Notes under the pieces: model-generated
Told to the model about the DNA's origin: nothing
Databases searched by the model: none
Seen by the model: only the letters and a program-made list of their open reading frames with translations
DNA from: Paramecium octaurelia
Lineage: Eukaryota; Ciliophora; Oligohymenophorea; Peniculida; Parameciidae
DNA: 64,000 bases
Reading direction: 5' to 3'
Assembly (NCBI GenBank): GCA_905182995.1
Contig: CAJJDP010000054.1
Coordinates: 316,964-380,963 of the forward strand
Program-made: the position numbers and the translations under genes
Part shown: positions 45,897 through 58,863 of the stretch, piece by piece
How the letters are laid out: the number at the start of each line of letters is the position of its first letter
How positions within the stretch are numbered: position 1 is the first letter of the stretch

Positions 45897-46901
45897 ATGG
45901 TCTTCTTGAATTCTCTAGAATTTGGCGGATCCCTTGTTTTGCTTAAATATGAATATTCTCAAATACCTGGAAAGGAATTGTTCATTCGAATCCTAATGCG
46001 CCTTGGTTACATAGAATTTCGGTCTTCGGATATAGATAATCAATATACTTATAATGTTGAACATTTTGACGAAACTCAATAGCAGACTTTAACTATATAA
46101 ATGGGTTATTTACTTGCGCCTATTCCCTATGTTAAATTTGAGGAGTACTTGTGTAGGGTCTCATTAATTATTTTATTGAATTATATAAATCACTATTATT
46201 ATTCAGATTATTCCTTGGAATGCATCAATTCAATAAATGGACAAATGTTCAGCCAACTCTAGAATGACTCAAAAGAGGTAAGTATTTGTGCGGTTTTACA
46301 ATCACTTATTAATGATTGTTCAACAAGTATGAATTCTTCAATTTTCTACCTTATTTCATTTAAATATTTTACTATCACTCCTTTATTTCATTATCCTTAA
46401 TTTCCATACCTGGAATTAGATTATACATTTACTTAGGTGTTAGAATCATATGAAGATATTTCTATTGTAGGAACCTTCCTTAAGATGTGTACTTGTTTCT
46501 TGTTTCTATATTTAAGATTAATGTCAAAATAAATCAATTCTGCCATAGTTTGGTATTTGTCATAGAAATATTAGGACCTGAAAAATATGAAGTAATATCA
46601 AATATCTATTATATATATTTCAATAAATCTGTGTTCTATAATTTTCTATATATTAATGCTTTCTTTAATTTTATTAATTTGTATTAATTCATTAAATTTC
46701 ACAAACATTGATCCTTGCAATCTTGGATTTCATTAATTCTTAATCGAATTTATAATTCTTAAAATATAACAGGTAAGAATATCGATTATACCCGACTTTA
46801 ATTCTTACTCTTTTTTCTAATTGGGAGATAATTAAAATGCAATTTGTTTTTAAGTCTTATGTTTAATTCTGTATATGATGATATATCCAACTTATTAATG
46901 A
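45897..46901 (+). CDS. Membrane protein of 334 residues, unknown
   Basis: An intronless frame starting MVFLNSLEFGGSLVLLKYEY. The first half is mostly soluble with scattered aromatics. The second half holds hydrophobic helices (TFLKMCTCFLFLYLRLM, then IIYISINLCSIIFYILMLSLILLICI split by a few polar residues). The frame is long only under the ciliate code. No motif recognised. Its ATG lies 10 bp from that of the divergent EF-hand gene, which leaves almost no room for promoters; a downstream Met start for one of the two genes is possible. Confidence 0.55.
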
Positions 46902-47044
46902 TGCTTACATATAATAGAATTGCTACCAAAGATAGTGATATTAGTAAAATGAGCTTTGGCCAAGACACAAAAAAATGTGATTGTATCTTTTATAAATGAC
47001 TTAAATTAAGATGCATAGGTGTTTTAAAAGCATACACTGAATCC

Positions 47045-47584
47045 TCAATAATATAAGTAAAAAACTAGCAGACCATTTTTTACAACATTAAAAATCAAGG
47101 ACATATTTAAAGATATTTAAATTGCATGCCTAATATCATCATAAAATGCTATATATTTTTATCTAAAATTGAAATAGGTAACCAAAAGATACTAACTATA
47201 AAATTTAAGAGCAATTACCGCCATCAATATTCCAAATACTTCAAAAATTAGTATAACTCCTACTATAGCATAGAAGAAGTAAATATTATTTGAGAGAAGC
47301 GAAATATCTGAGTCTATCTGACCTGAATATCTTATGACATATTTAATATTATTCCATTCAGTTTTATTGAATTACTTAAATATTTAAAAGTCTAAGAGTT
47401 TTTCTAATAATTTTAGGGTTTTTTATACTTGAACGAAGCTTAAAAAAGCAGAAATTGTAAGACATTTTGCATAGCCTTTTGGTATTTAGATTAGTTAATT
47501 AAATTGAATGATGTAAAATGAGAATATAATCAGTTTCAAAAATAGTGAAAATCTATTTATATTCTACTAGTTATGTTGAATCAT
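47045..47584 (-). CDS. Membrane protein, 179 residues, weakly PEX11-like
   Basis: A minus-strand frame that begins at the only ATG available (47582-47584) and ends TGA 47045-47047. The middle reads CLTISAFLSFVQVQKTLKLLEKLLDF, here broken to stay short as YAKCLTISAFLSF then KTLKLLEKLLDFQIFKQ; a strong membrane helix follows (IVGVILIFEVFGILMAVIAL) and a second near the C terminus. A helix with basic/Leu pattern followed by membrane helices resembles PEX11 peroxisome-division proteins, but the match is weak. The frame remains open upstream of the ATG for another 80 codons, so an N-terminal exon may be missing. Part of it is repeated at 48644-48877 by the assembly duplication. Confidence 0.45.
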
Positions 47585-48642
47585 TAAATGGTTTTACACT
47601 TCTTCTAAAAACTTGAATATGAAATGGTTTAATTTTAAGATATCAACGATATATCTGGTTAAGTTTTTAATGAAGAGTAATGCAATTAGTTACAGGTGTT
47701 ATTGCAATGATACTTGTAAATTTAGATAGATGAACCTCGGTATCGATAGGAAATCAAATGATTGGCTAGAGCAGGCGAGTGATTTAAAGAAATGGTAGGA
47801 TTATATAATTAAAAATGAAATGAAAATAAAGATATTTATTTTTTAATTTAAAATGTCTCTAGATAGCAGCTTTGAAAATTTAGAATAATTTATGTTTCCC
47901 TCCTTTAATGAAATTCAAAATGAAGATTAAAAGGAGGGCCAATACGTTCTAGACCCAATTGGTTAGGAGTTAAATTAAAACCAATTACTCTAAAATCCGC
48001 TTAATCATGGGAAAACTTATCAATAATTGTTTGAAATTGTGTAAAGATTAAATGACATTAATTGGGTGGAACCTTATTCTAAAATCACTCCTATAAGGCA
48101 CTTTACTCCAATAACCTTCTGGTTTCTTATTAGTTCTCAATACTTTAAAAAAGAGGTTGATCCTAAAAGCATAAAGTAATCCAATTGAGATAATTTATAG
48201 CATAGAAGAAGAATATCAAGTGGATTAAGATAAAGAGTCTCGCCCATACACGTATTTCGATGATTGGTTCATATTGGAATTGAGAAACATAGTAATCTTT
48301 AATCTAAGATAGATGGTTATAAGAATTATAACCCAAAAATGATTTGGAATCATTACAAACTGAAATTGAATAGCAATTGCTCGAAACCAGAAGACAATTG
48401 AGAAATTAGATAGATGCGATTTAAATTGAAAAGCCCATCTTAGACATATAAAATTAACCTGATTTTATTTTGAAAGATCTAGTTGGATTGACTGATGTTG
48501 AAAATCAATATCTGACTCATCTTGAGAGCCAATAAAAGTATATATATAGAATCACAATATTGCTAGAATATACAACGAATAAATAATTAATTAATCAAAA
48601 CAATCTAATTTGGCTGGAACTGCTAGGAAATTATAAAATGTC
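47351..48642. repeat. Assembly duplication 2, left copy
   Basis: These 1,292 bp recur at 48644-49935 with a single N (48643) between. The copies match at every position I compared, coding and non-coding alike. As with the first case (28283-31025), unmerged overlapping contig ends are the best explanation. Confidence 0.93.
47853..48642 (+). pseudogene. Truncated duplicate of the PHD gene 5' end (assembly artefact)
   Basis: Identical to 49146-49935, the first part of the PHD-finger gene, and cut off by the N at 48643. It is not an independent gene. Confidence 0.9.
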
Positions 48643-48643
48643 N

Positions 48644-49935
48644 ATTCCATTCAGTTTTATTGAATTACTTAAATATTTAAAAGTCTAAGAGTTTTTCTAA
48701 TAATTTTAGGGTTTTTTATACTTGAACGAAGCTTAAAAAAGCAGAAATTGTAAGACATTTTGCATAGCCTTTTGGTATTTAGATTAGTTAATTAAATTGA
48801 ATGATGTAAAATGAGAATATAATCAGTTTCAAAAATAGTGAAAATCTATTTATATTCTACTAGTTATGTTGAATCATTAAATGGTTTTACACTTCTTCTA
48901 AAAACTTGAATATGAAATGGTTTAATTTTAAGATATCAACGATATATCTGGTTAAGTTTTTAATGAAGAGTAATGCAATTAGTTACAGGTGTTATTGCAA
49001 TGATACTTGTAAATTTAGATAGATGAACCTCGGTATCGATAGGAAATCAAATGATTGGCTAGAGCAGGCGAGTGATTTAAAGAAATGGTAGGATTATATA
49101 ATTAAAAATGAAATGAAAATAAAGATATTTATTTTTTAATTTAAAATGTCTCTAGATAGCAGCTTTGAAAATTTAGAATAATTTATGTTTCCCTCCTTTA
49201 ATGAAATTCAAAATGAAGATTAAAAGGAGGGCCAATACGTTCTAGACCCAATTGGTTAGGAGTTAAATTAAAACCAATTACTCTAAAATCCGCTTAATCA
49301 TGGGAAAACTTATCAATAATTGTTTGAAATTGTGTAAAGATTAAATGACATTAATTGGGTGGAACCTTATTCTAAAATCACTCCTATAAGGCACTTTACT
49401 CCAATAACCTTCTGGTTTCTTATTAGTTCTCAATACTTTAAAAAAGAGGTTGATCCTAAAAGCATAAAGTAATCCAATTGAGATAATTTATAGCATAGAA
49501 GAAGAATATCAAGTGGATTAAGATAAAGAGTCTCGCCCATACACGTATTTCGATGATTGGTTCATATTGGAATTGAGAAACATAGTAATCTTTAATCTAA
49601 GATAGATGGTTATAAGAATTATAACCCAAAAATGATTTGGAATCATTACAAACTGAAATTGAATAGCAATTGCTCGAAACCAGAAGACAATTGAGAAATT
49701 AGATAGATGCGATTTAAATTGAAAAGCCCATCTTAGACATATAAAATTAACCTGATTTTATTTTGAAAGATCTAGTTGGATTGACTGATGTTGAAAATCA
49801 ATATCTGACTCATCTTGAGAGCCAATAAAAGTATATATATAGAATCACAATATTGCTAGAATATACAACGAATAAATAATTAATTAATCAAAACAATCTA
49901 ATTTGGCTGGAACTGCTAGGAAATTATAAAATGTC
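48644..49935. repeat. Assembly duplication 2, right copy
   Basis: The right-hand copy of the 1,292-bp segment, offset 1,293 bp from 47351-48642. It runs on into unique sequence at 49936, which completes the PHD-finger gene. Confidence 0.93.
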
Positions 49936-51492
49936 TATAATAATTGTTAAATTTGCAATCAAGGAGCTAGAACCCTAGAATCTTTATTAACATGTTAAAA
50001 GTGTCAAATAAAAGTTCATTAAAAGTGTTATGGTCTTGAAAACATAATAAGCAACTGGATTTGTGATTTGTGTTTAAATTTTGGAAGTAAAGGCAAGTTT
50101 TTGAAATGTCCACTCTGTCCTAAGTTAGGAGGAGCCATGCGTTAGACAACGTTGACAATGAAGGATTCAATATTTGAGCAATCAAATCCGAACTATCATA
50201 CTTATGCAATGAACAATAGAATTGATAGACAAAGTAAGAATTGTTATTAATATAATTTAGAACCTCCTCCTGATGGAGAGGAAGGATATAATTTTATGAT
50301 TTTATAGTACTCTTTGGATAACATGATTGGAGAATCTCCAAAATCTGAGAAAATATGGGCTCATGTTTCGTGTATGCTTTGGTTGGATTTTGATTTACTG
50401 AAAATTGATAAGAGAAAGTTTAATTGTTTATGCAGTATTTGTAAGACAAAAAAGACTGGAGCTTGCATTTATTGTGCCAAATAAAAATGTGGGATTGCAT
50501 TTCATCCTGAATGTGCAAGAAGATCATAAATTTACATGGAAACTGATGAAATCTTCTGTTTCAAACACCAACCTCTAAAAATAAAAAGAATATTTGAAGA
50601 TTAACACAATCTATGGAAGGAAGAAATCTACTATTTTTTCAAGCAGTATGAAAAATTAGAATAATATTTGGCCAATAAACCAAAAAACAATGATTTAGAA
50701 TTTGAAAAATTTTAAATAAAAGTGTAACAAGAAGAAATAGAAGCTGATATTAAATTAGAGAATGAGTAGCTATTTTAAAAAATTACTGAGATAATGGAAT
50801 AAGATGAAAAATTCATTATTACAATTGAAAAAAACTAAGTTACTGATATCTAATACCCTTTGAAAAGACTGTCCATTTATGATTTGGAAGAAAAGGATAG
50901 GATTTGGTAGTAATTAGCTAATGAGAAGTACTCATCATAATAAGTTTATGTTCTCTATCAAAGAGCAATGAGAATGAGAAAGAAGAAGAAGCTATCAAAC
51001 ACTCTCTCACAATTATAGATGAGAAATACATAGGAACTACCTAATAGGAAGAGACACTCGATTTATTCAAGACCTAAGATCTTTAAACATCATAAAAAAT
51101 AACAAAAGATGAATGGGTCAAATAATATTTCACTGAAAATTAAAATACCAAAAGAAGCATTCAGTCTATAGTATTGCATTTGCAAATAATAGAATGACAA
51201 TGAAGAAATGATGTGTATTGCATTATTAATCATATTAGAATGTGAGATATGTTCGGAATGGTATCATCTAAGTTGTTTGGGATTTCTAGGGAGCATAGAG
51301 GAAGCACAAAAGCTGTTATTCTATTGTTTTAAATGTGAATAGAAACTCAATAAAGAATAAAACAAATATAAGAGGAGATACAATCTATATTTTGGTGATG
51401 CGACATTTCGAGAATTGAAATTAAAGATTGGCATGTCTCCACATGAATTAAGAGCACACGAGAAAAAGAACTACAAACAGTTGTCTAAATGA
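49146..51492 (+). CDS. BRPF/JADE-like PHD-finger chromatin protein
   Basis: Starts MSLDSSFENLEQFMFPSF. Introns are placed at about 49469-49493 (25 nt) and 49833-49861 (29 nt); between them (49560-49620) one further join or frame change is needed that I could not resolve. A first PHD reads CQICNQGARTLESL, CQKCQIKVHQKC, WICDLC. A zinc knuckle follows (KCPLCPKLGGAMRQT), then an extended PHD (WAHVSCMLWLDFDL, CSICKTKKTGACI, GIAFHPECARRS, CFKHQ). This PHD-knuckle-ePHD order is that of BRPF/JADE scaffolds of histone acetyltransferases. A third PHD is near the C terminus (CICKQQNDNEEMMC, CEICSEWYHLSCLG, CFKCE). The tail is basic. The role is likely histone-tail reading. Confidence 0.82.
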
Positions 51493-51553
51493 ATCATATT
51501 TAGAAATATATAAACACAATTCCTATATTATTATGTTAAATAAACAAAATAAA

Positions 51554-51784
51554 TCAATTTGCGCTGAGGATGATGTTGTTAATAGGAATGAATACTAATT
51601 TGATGAAATAACCCACTGCTCCCATAACTGCAAATCCAATTGCACATGATGTTGCAATCTTTATGTATTCTATGATTTTAGATCTATCACTTACCTCTCT
51701 TATCTGGTTTAGTGCATTTTCTAATAAATCTGTAGCTTTCTTATCCAAAACTTTGAACGTCTGTCAAAATTCCATTTATACCAT
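51554..51784 (-). CDS. Sec61 gamma subunit of the ER translocon
   Basis: A 69-residue protein with one 21-nt intron (51761-51781) directly after the initiating ATG. The mature part reads [18 protein letters not shown], a charged cytosolic helix, then [19 protein letters not shown] and [12 protein letters not shown]. The GFAxMGxxGxFxKLxxIPINNII block is diagnostic for Sec61 gamma/SecE. It clamps the two halves of the Sec61 channel. The intron has an in-frame TGA. Translation begins with a single Met codon in exon 1, which is notable. Length equals the human protein (68 residues). Confidence 0.96.
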
Positions 51785-51849
51785 TCAATGTCTCTTAACT
51801 CATAATTTTTAATTAAAATTATTATACGTGTATTAATTAATTAAATATA

Positions 51850-53704
51850 TCAATCTCTTGTTTTTTATCTGACAAATTCAAGTAAGTATTTTGAATAACA
51901 TTAAAATGAAAGAAACTCTTCGTAATTTGACTACTCTTAAAACATATACATTACTTCCAAAGGAGTATTGGATAAATGGACAACTCCAGGGGGAGTTTCA
52001 TAATTGATTTCTAATTCATAAAAGCCAGCTGCATACTAAATAGCTGGTAGAATATCTTATAATGCAAACCCAAAGGTGATCGACACAAATTATCCAAATA
52101 TTAAGTTGAATTGGTTATCGCCTAAAAAGAATAGTTAAACTGCATACGATTCAATAAAAACATTGATGTTCTGGACATAATCTCGAGCATATCGATATCA
52201 AAGACATTCAATTAAAATGAAATTATCAAATACATAAATGAGGCAACGATAGTCCTTGGCATGTATTGAAGAGTTTGAATATCCAATAAAGTGCAATCAA
52301 TAAGTTGACATAACTTTCTAAATACTTTTTATTAAGATTTAAATACATTAATAAGATTCTTCATTGGCTTTTCTAAAAAACAGATTGATCCCATGATTAC
52401 TTGCGTAGATATCCCACTAATCTGTGAACCAATTTATCCAATACGTATAGGACGGTGGATTCACTTACCATTTGAGTGTCTAGATAAATATATAGAATAG
52501 ACAATTACAAATAGGATATCCAACTCCATATTTAAGATCTCACTCTACTTATAGCCATTATTGGCAGCCTTCTGAAATTGCATCAGACAAATAGGATTGA
52601 CTTCTTCCACTTTGTTGGCAATTAATAAACTGGCCAATCCAACTAATTAGATATTCTGTTTGTTAGCTTGTTTCTTGGACAAATAGGAGTCTAGATAGAA
52701 TATTGACAAATGAAATGTTTATCGCTTTAATCTATTGCCCATTGCTGTTTCCATCATCCAATCAATTACTATCGCTCTTATGAGCCAGGTGATTTCACTC
52801 TATTTAGTTAAGTAATATGGGTCAGCCAAGTACAATCTTTCTTGATTTATTAAAGGATCTGGTTCAGTTTTAATTCTTTCATCAAGATTAACATTGTGTA
52901 CAACGATTTCATTTTCATCACATGTCAAATCTAATTCTTTTGGATTCGAATTTGCTTATGTAGAGCCCAAAAATCGAGATTCCTTTCGATCTATTGATGA
53001 TGATCTTGATTTTTTATTGGGACTTCTTACAATCAATTAAATGTCTGCAGAGGCACATCTTTAAGAGCTCTTTCTGTAATGAGAATCATTATTTTTCAAA
53101 TTTTCTTTGAATTCATACAGTAAATTGTTATATTCTTAAGAGCATCGACACATATCTTCAATTACTCCATTGAATTATAATTTATAATTGTTCTGTGAAC
53201 GTGAAGCTTTGGCAATCGATAATATTTTTTAAGTTAGTTTGTCATTGGAAGCTCCTTTATTTAAAATAAATACTATCTTTAATACGACTTCCACTACTGG
53301 AATTATTGAGAAGAACAGCATTTGGAAAACTAATCTGTCTCACTTTCTTTGATGGTTTATTAATCCTATTAAAGGAATTCTCTTTGTTTTGCTTCTTATA
53401 ATTTCTGAACTCTTAAAGTAATTAATGAAAAGTGACTGAACTATCGCGACCTTCTATTGGTCTAGAAGTAGTTGAAGGTTATATATTCTAAATGCATTTT
53501 AACTATTCGTAAGGTTTGCAAAGTCTTTCTGTGTTCCTTTCTTTTGAGTTTTTGATTAATTGAGTGATTTGCTTCAAAATTTATGGTTGGATGGGTTTTA
53601 CATTTTATTTCGGTGATCTTGATTGGGTAAAACACTTTGAAGGACTAACTATTATTATAACATACTTACTTTAATGTCTCAATTTAAACTTGTCGCTTAT
53701 GCAT
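51850..53704 (-). CDS. A/B-type cyclin
   Basis: A 577-residue protein from six exons; introns 53645-53669, 53255-53273, 52480-52508, 52325-52346 and 52122-52147 (25, 19, 29, 22, 26 nt). The N-terminal 300 residues are Ser/Lys/Asn-rich and disordered. The cyclin box begins at about residue 310 with the signature IRAIVIDWMMETAMGNRLK, then TFHLSIFYLDSYLSK, LVGLASLLIANKVEE and ILNMELDILFTLKWQVNPP. A second cyclin fold follows (TIVASFMYLIISFQLNVF). MRAILIDW-type motifs place it near mitotic cyclins, which activate a CDK. No RxxL destruction box is obvious in a typical position. All five introns shift the frame and the spliced length is an exact multiple of three. Confidence 0.9.
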
Positions 53705-53816
53705 AAAATGTTATATTAATTCAAATTTAATTTATCAAAAATGTTATTAAATAAAACAAACTCTCAGATTAAACTTTCTGATGATAATGATATTAAATGA
53801 AATAACATAAAATCAA

Positions 53817-55718
53817 TCAATTTTACCACTTCATCTTGATCAAATACTTAAGTCTCACCTAAGCAACATCATACACTATAAATTCATTATGCCACAACCC
53901 TGACTTCTTCTCAACATCTGAAGGCTCTGGCTTACCTATTGGGACTTTCACTCCAGGTAACCCAGGCATTTCCACATATGACTTTTCAGGAGGGTAACTT
54001 CTAGCTTTACCCCAAGTGCAATGCTTTCCCTTAGGAAGATTGCTAGCATTATAATCAGAATCCAATTTTATATTTGGATTTCCCAATGCAACATCACATA
54101 GCAAAATCAACCCAGTTTTTGTTGTTGGATCTGGACAACAATAACCTGCTGATTTTTCAACCACATCTGCCAAATAGACTCCCTTTAATTATATATATTA
54201 AATAGATTACCTTTCCAAATCTATAACCAGTAACTGGAGCTTCAGGAGGAGCTATTCTTAAACCTTGTCCCAAGATACCCACAAAGTTAGTTAAACGAGA
54301 TCCATGCCATAAAAGCATTCTATTTCCAAGATCCTTCTTGAATCTCTTATCATCTTAATCTTTTGTCAATTCAAAGACATCTTCGACCTCCAATTTATAA
54401 TATCCCTATGTATTTTGTATGAATTTCTTGATTAATTTAACCTTCTCACTATTATGATCCAAATATTTTAAATCTATGTTAAGTTTTTTATAGTTCTCAT
54501 CTATCATATTATTATCATCTTTGCTCTCCTCCAAAATTTTGGTTGCCACTTAAATGTGTTAAATGGCTTCCAACATTTCCAGTTTAGCCTTCACTTTTTC
54601 CTTTGTATCAATCAAAGGAGCTTTATTCATACCAAAATCATGTGGAATCTAACTATAAAATTCACTCGTGAGTCTTTGTAACTCTACAACATTAGTGTTC
54701 TTTTTATCCAATTCATCTTAGATCTACTTCAAAACATCAAATCCTTTTTTGATGGTTGTTGCTGCTAATTTACCCAATGGCATCTTCTTTGCATCATAAC
54801 CAATTCTACTTTAGAAATACATTCTTACTCTCTCATTTGATTATTCATCATTTTCATATCAAAGATCAACCTTATCAACTCTTTTACTCTCTAATGCAAC
54901 TTGCTTTTATTGAATGATTCTTTCTCTTTCTACTCTCTCAACTTCTCCAATTTCTCCAAAGCCTTTGGATCATTTTCTCCTGAATAATCCTTCTCCAAAA
55001 TACGATAATCTCCTTTAACACTCTTCTCGTGAATCTTCTTCTAGTATTAGCTAATTGCTGAGGATAAATCGCCTTAACATGGTTACAAGGCCTATTATCC
55101 AATTTAACCAACTCTTCCCCATCTAGTGAATACAAAATAAGCGTCTAAATTTATTCATTTTCATATTTACTTTCATTCTTCTTTTTCAATAGTTAAACAA
55201 AATAAAACTTATTATTATTATTATCTTCCATAATATTCGTTTGATTCATCGCACAATCATAAATCTTACCGCCTTATTCATATACAACGTAAGTCTCCTT
55301 TTGTGCAACAAATTCATCAACAGGAGCAGAACCACTAAATGTAATTTTCTTCAATTCTGTTTTCTCTTTTTCAACCTTTTTTTTTGGAGGAGGAGATGGT
55401 GATTTCTTTTATGCCTTTTTCTTATCTGGAATATCTTTCTTTGCTGGAGTGGCTGTAGCATCCTTTTTGGATACAGATGTTTATTTTGCATTATTCTTTG
55501 TTGCTGATTTTGCAGGTGGGGCAAGACCCAACGACTTTACACTTGATCCTTTCCTGTCTGTAGATACACTTTTCGGTGTCTATTTTGCTACCACCTTACT
55601 ATATTTTATTAAATCTATATTACGCATTTTTCTATGCAGCTTTTGCATCTTTCTTTCCTTTTGCTGTCACCACAGGAATTACCTTCTTAGCTTTTGATTA
55701 CGCTCTTTTGGGAGGCAT
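53817..55718 (-). CDS. PARP2-like poly(ADP-ribose) polymerase
   Basis: A 598-residue protein from five exons; introns 55569-55599, 55145-55170, 54809-54828 and 54183-54210 (31, 26, 20, 28 nt). The N terminus is Lys/Ala/Pro-rich (MPPKRAQSKAKK), a DNA-binding-type tail. The WGR domain starts at about residue 100 and its signature is [15 protein letters not shown] (about 178-192). A regulatory helical domain follows ([24 protein letters not shown]). The catalytic domain has the H-Y-E triad: His in [11 protein letters not shown], Tyr in KGVYLADVV and Glu in [11 protein letters not shown] (about residue 577). Enzymes of this type attach ADP-ribose chains near DNA breaks. No zinc fingers or BRCT domain, so it is PARP2/3-like, not PARP1-like. 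Confidence 0.95.
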
Positions 55719-56068
55719 TTTTTCAAATATCTTTAAATTATATTTCAATTTCAAAGACCTTAGCATCAATATAAATGCTGTCATCAGAAAATAGCCAGAA
55801 TTGTATATTAAAAATACTAGGCAATCAAAGATGATTATTCAAAATTCAAATTACCATCCTGTCATTGCTCAAACTCTGATTCTTTGTTCTTTTAATTATT
55901 TAACTATTGCCATTATCAATAAATTCTATTTACTTACATGAAATTTTAAAAAAGTATTTCAATTTTTGGCAAATATTTTACTCTACCTACTTCTACAAAT
56001 TTTAAACGCCAAGAAGAGATTCTCTTTAGCTAATTAGCTTAATTAGAGTAGCTTGAATACATATACAC
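55719..56068. other. Intergenic region, about 350 bp
   Basis: The 5' flank of the PARP gene on the minus strand and of the following plus-strand frame. AT-rich, with a repeated TTAGCTAATTAGCTTAATTAG-like patch around 56035. No gene is seen. Confidence 0.5.
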
Positions 56069-56502
56069 ATGAAAGTGAGTTTATTAATTGTAGATGATTG
56101 TAAACATTCAAAATTACATTACAACTTTTTACAATTTTAGACTTATTCCAAGGATAATTTAGCAATACAATAAGCTATTACTGAGTTAGTTGACATTCCC
56201 TCTCAAAATCGATAAAAATCGTTAGAAGAAAATAATATTAAGCGAAATTCATTTGTAAGTAAAAATTTAAAAATCATCATTTTTACAAATAAAATTAGAA
56301 AATAAAGAGACTTTCATGTCAAGATAGATTAAATGTTAATTTTTATATTCTAGCCCTTATTTTTGTTCACTTATCTAAGACTTTCTATATCTCCTTACTG
56401 TTCTTATATATAAATCTTGTTTTAGTTTTATAAACCCTCAATGAGTTTAAGGTAATAATAACACACAAAATTATCCTAATCTCATTAATTTTTTGAATAT
56501 AA

Positions 56503-56506
<4 letters not shown>
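56069..56506 (+). CDS. Possible small gene, 145 codons, overlapping the RPT6 start
   Basis: Begins MKVSLLIVDDCKHSKLHYNF and stays open to TGA 56504-56506. The first 65 codons look protein-like (VDIPSQNRQKSLEENNIKR); the rest is hydrophobic and less convincing. Its final codons overlap the ATG of the RPT6 gene (56503-56505) in an ATGA arrangement. A shorter gene ending in an unrecognised intron is possible, or the frame may be non-coding upstream DNA of RPT6. No motif recognised. Confidence 0.3.
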
Positions 56507-57760
<1,254 letters not shown>

Positions 57761-57840
57761 ATGCATATATATAATATTATTATTTCATTGAATTTATTTC
57801 GTTATCACTCAATACACAAAGCATAATTTATTTGTAATTA

Positions 57841-58613
57841 ATGAATAACAGAGAGTACGACTATTTGTTTAAGCTTGTTATCATTGGAAATAGTGGAGTT
57901 GGTAAGTCATCTCTACTTCTAAGATACACTGATGATACATTTAGTGAAAATTATATCTCCACTATTGGAGTTGACTTTAAGTTAATTCAAATTTTAAAAT
58001 AGATTTAAAACATTTAGACTAGATGGCAAGGGCTTAAAGTTATAGATTTGGGATACTGCTGGCTAAGAGAGATTCAGAACCATTACAAATGCATATTATA
58101 AAGGAGCTGATGCGTACTCCAATATTTTCTAAACAATAGAATTGTCCTTGTGTATGACACTACTTGCCAATCATCATTTGAGGAAATCGAAAAATCTTGG
58201 ATAGATGAGATACATAAGCATGCTGGAAAAAATACTACCATTCTTTTGATTGGAAATAAAAGCGATTTACCAAATAAAACTGTTATTACTGAGAAAGCAG
58301 AAATATATGCAAAAGAGAAACTTATGCTTTTCTATGAAACTAGTGCTAAAACATCACTTGGAGTATCCCAAGCATTTGAAGAATTATCAAGGTTACTTAT
58401 CATAAAAAGAGACATGAAATTAAAAGAGAAAAAAATAAAAAAAAAATAAAAAAATGTATGAATTCTCTTTAAGAAAAGGATTCATCCTCCGCAGGCTCTG
58501 ATAAAAATCATGCTTCTTATACTCCAAATGAACCATAAGAGAATATTAATTTATGGTTAAGACCCAATCCAAAAAAAGAAAATGGGAAATAGTAATAAAG
58601 ATGTAATTGTTGA
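57841..58613 (+). CDS. Rab family small GTPase
   Basis: A 233-residue protein; introns 57981-58002, 58114-58139 and 58456-58478 (22, 26, 23 nt). G1 is [14 protein letters not shown], switch I is [15 protein letters not shown]3 is WDTAGQERFRTIT, G4 is GNKSDLPN and G5 is ETSAK. The last exon supplies the hypervariable tail and the prenylation motif RCNC. The IGVDF and YKGADAIVLVYD blocks are the RabF features that separate Rab from Ras and Rho. It resembles the Rab1/Rab8/Rab35 group, which act in secretory and endocytic traffic. Without the third intron the protein would lack its lipid anchor, so that intron is essential. Confidence 0.95.
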
Positions 58614-58863
58614 TATTTGTTTATAATTAATAAAATGTATATATTATTCAAAAGCACAACATATTTGATATATAATTTTTATCAATTATAATTAACTATC
58701 AATATTTATTAATAGAATTTATCATTTTTTACTTTTAGATCCAAATGGAAAATTGGGTATTAATAGAGGTGTAAATTTCTCATAAAAACAACAGACTAGA
58801 ATAAATAATAGATAAAAAAATATAACTAAAACAATAAATATGAGTTTCTATGGATTATTTGAT

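Noticed and set aside
55449..55794. Hydrophobic plus-strand frames
   Set aside because: They are antisense to the Lys/Ala-rich N terminus of the PARP gene.
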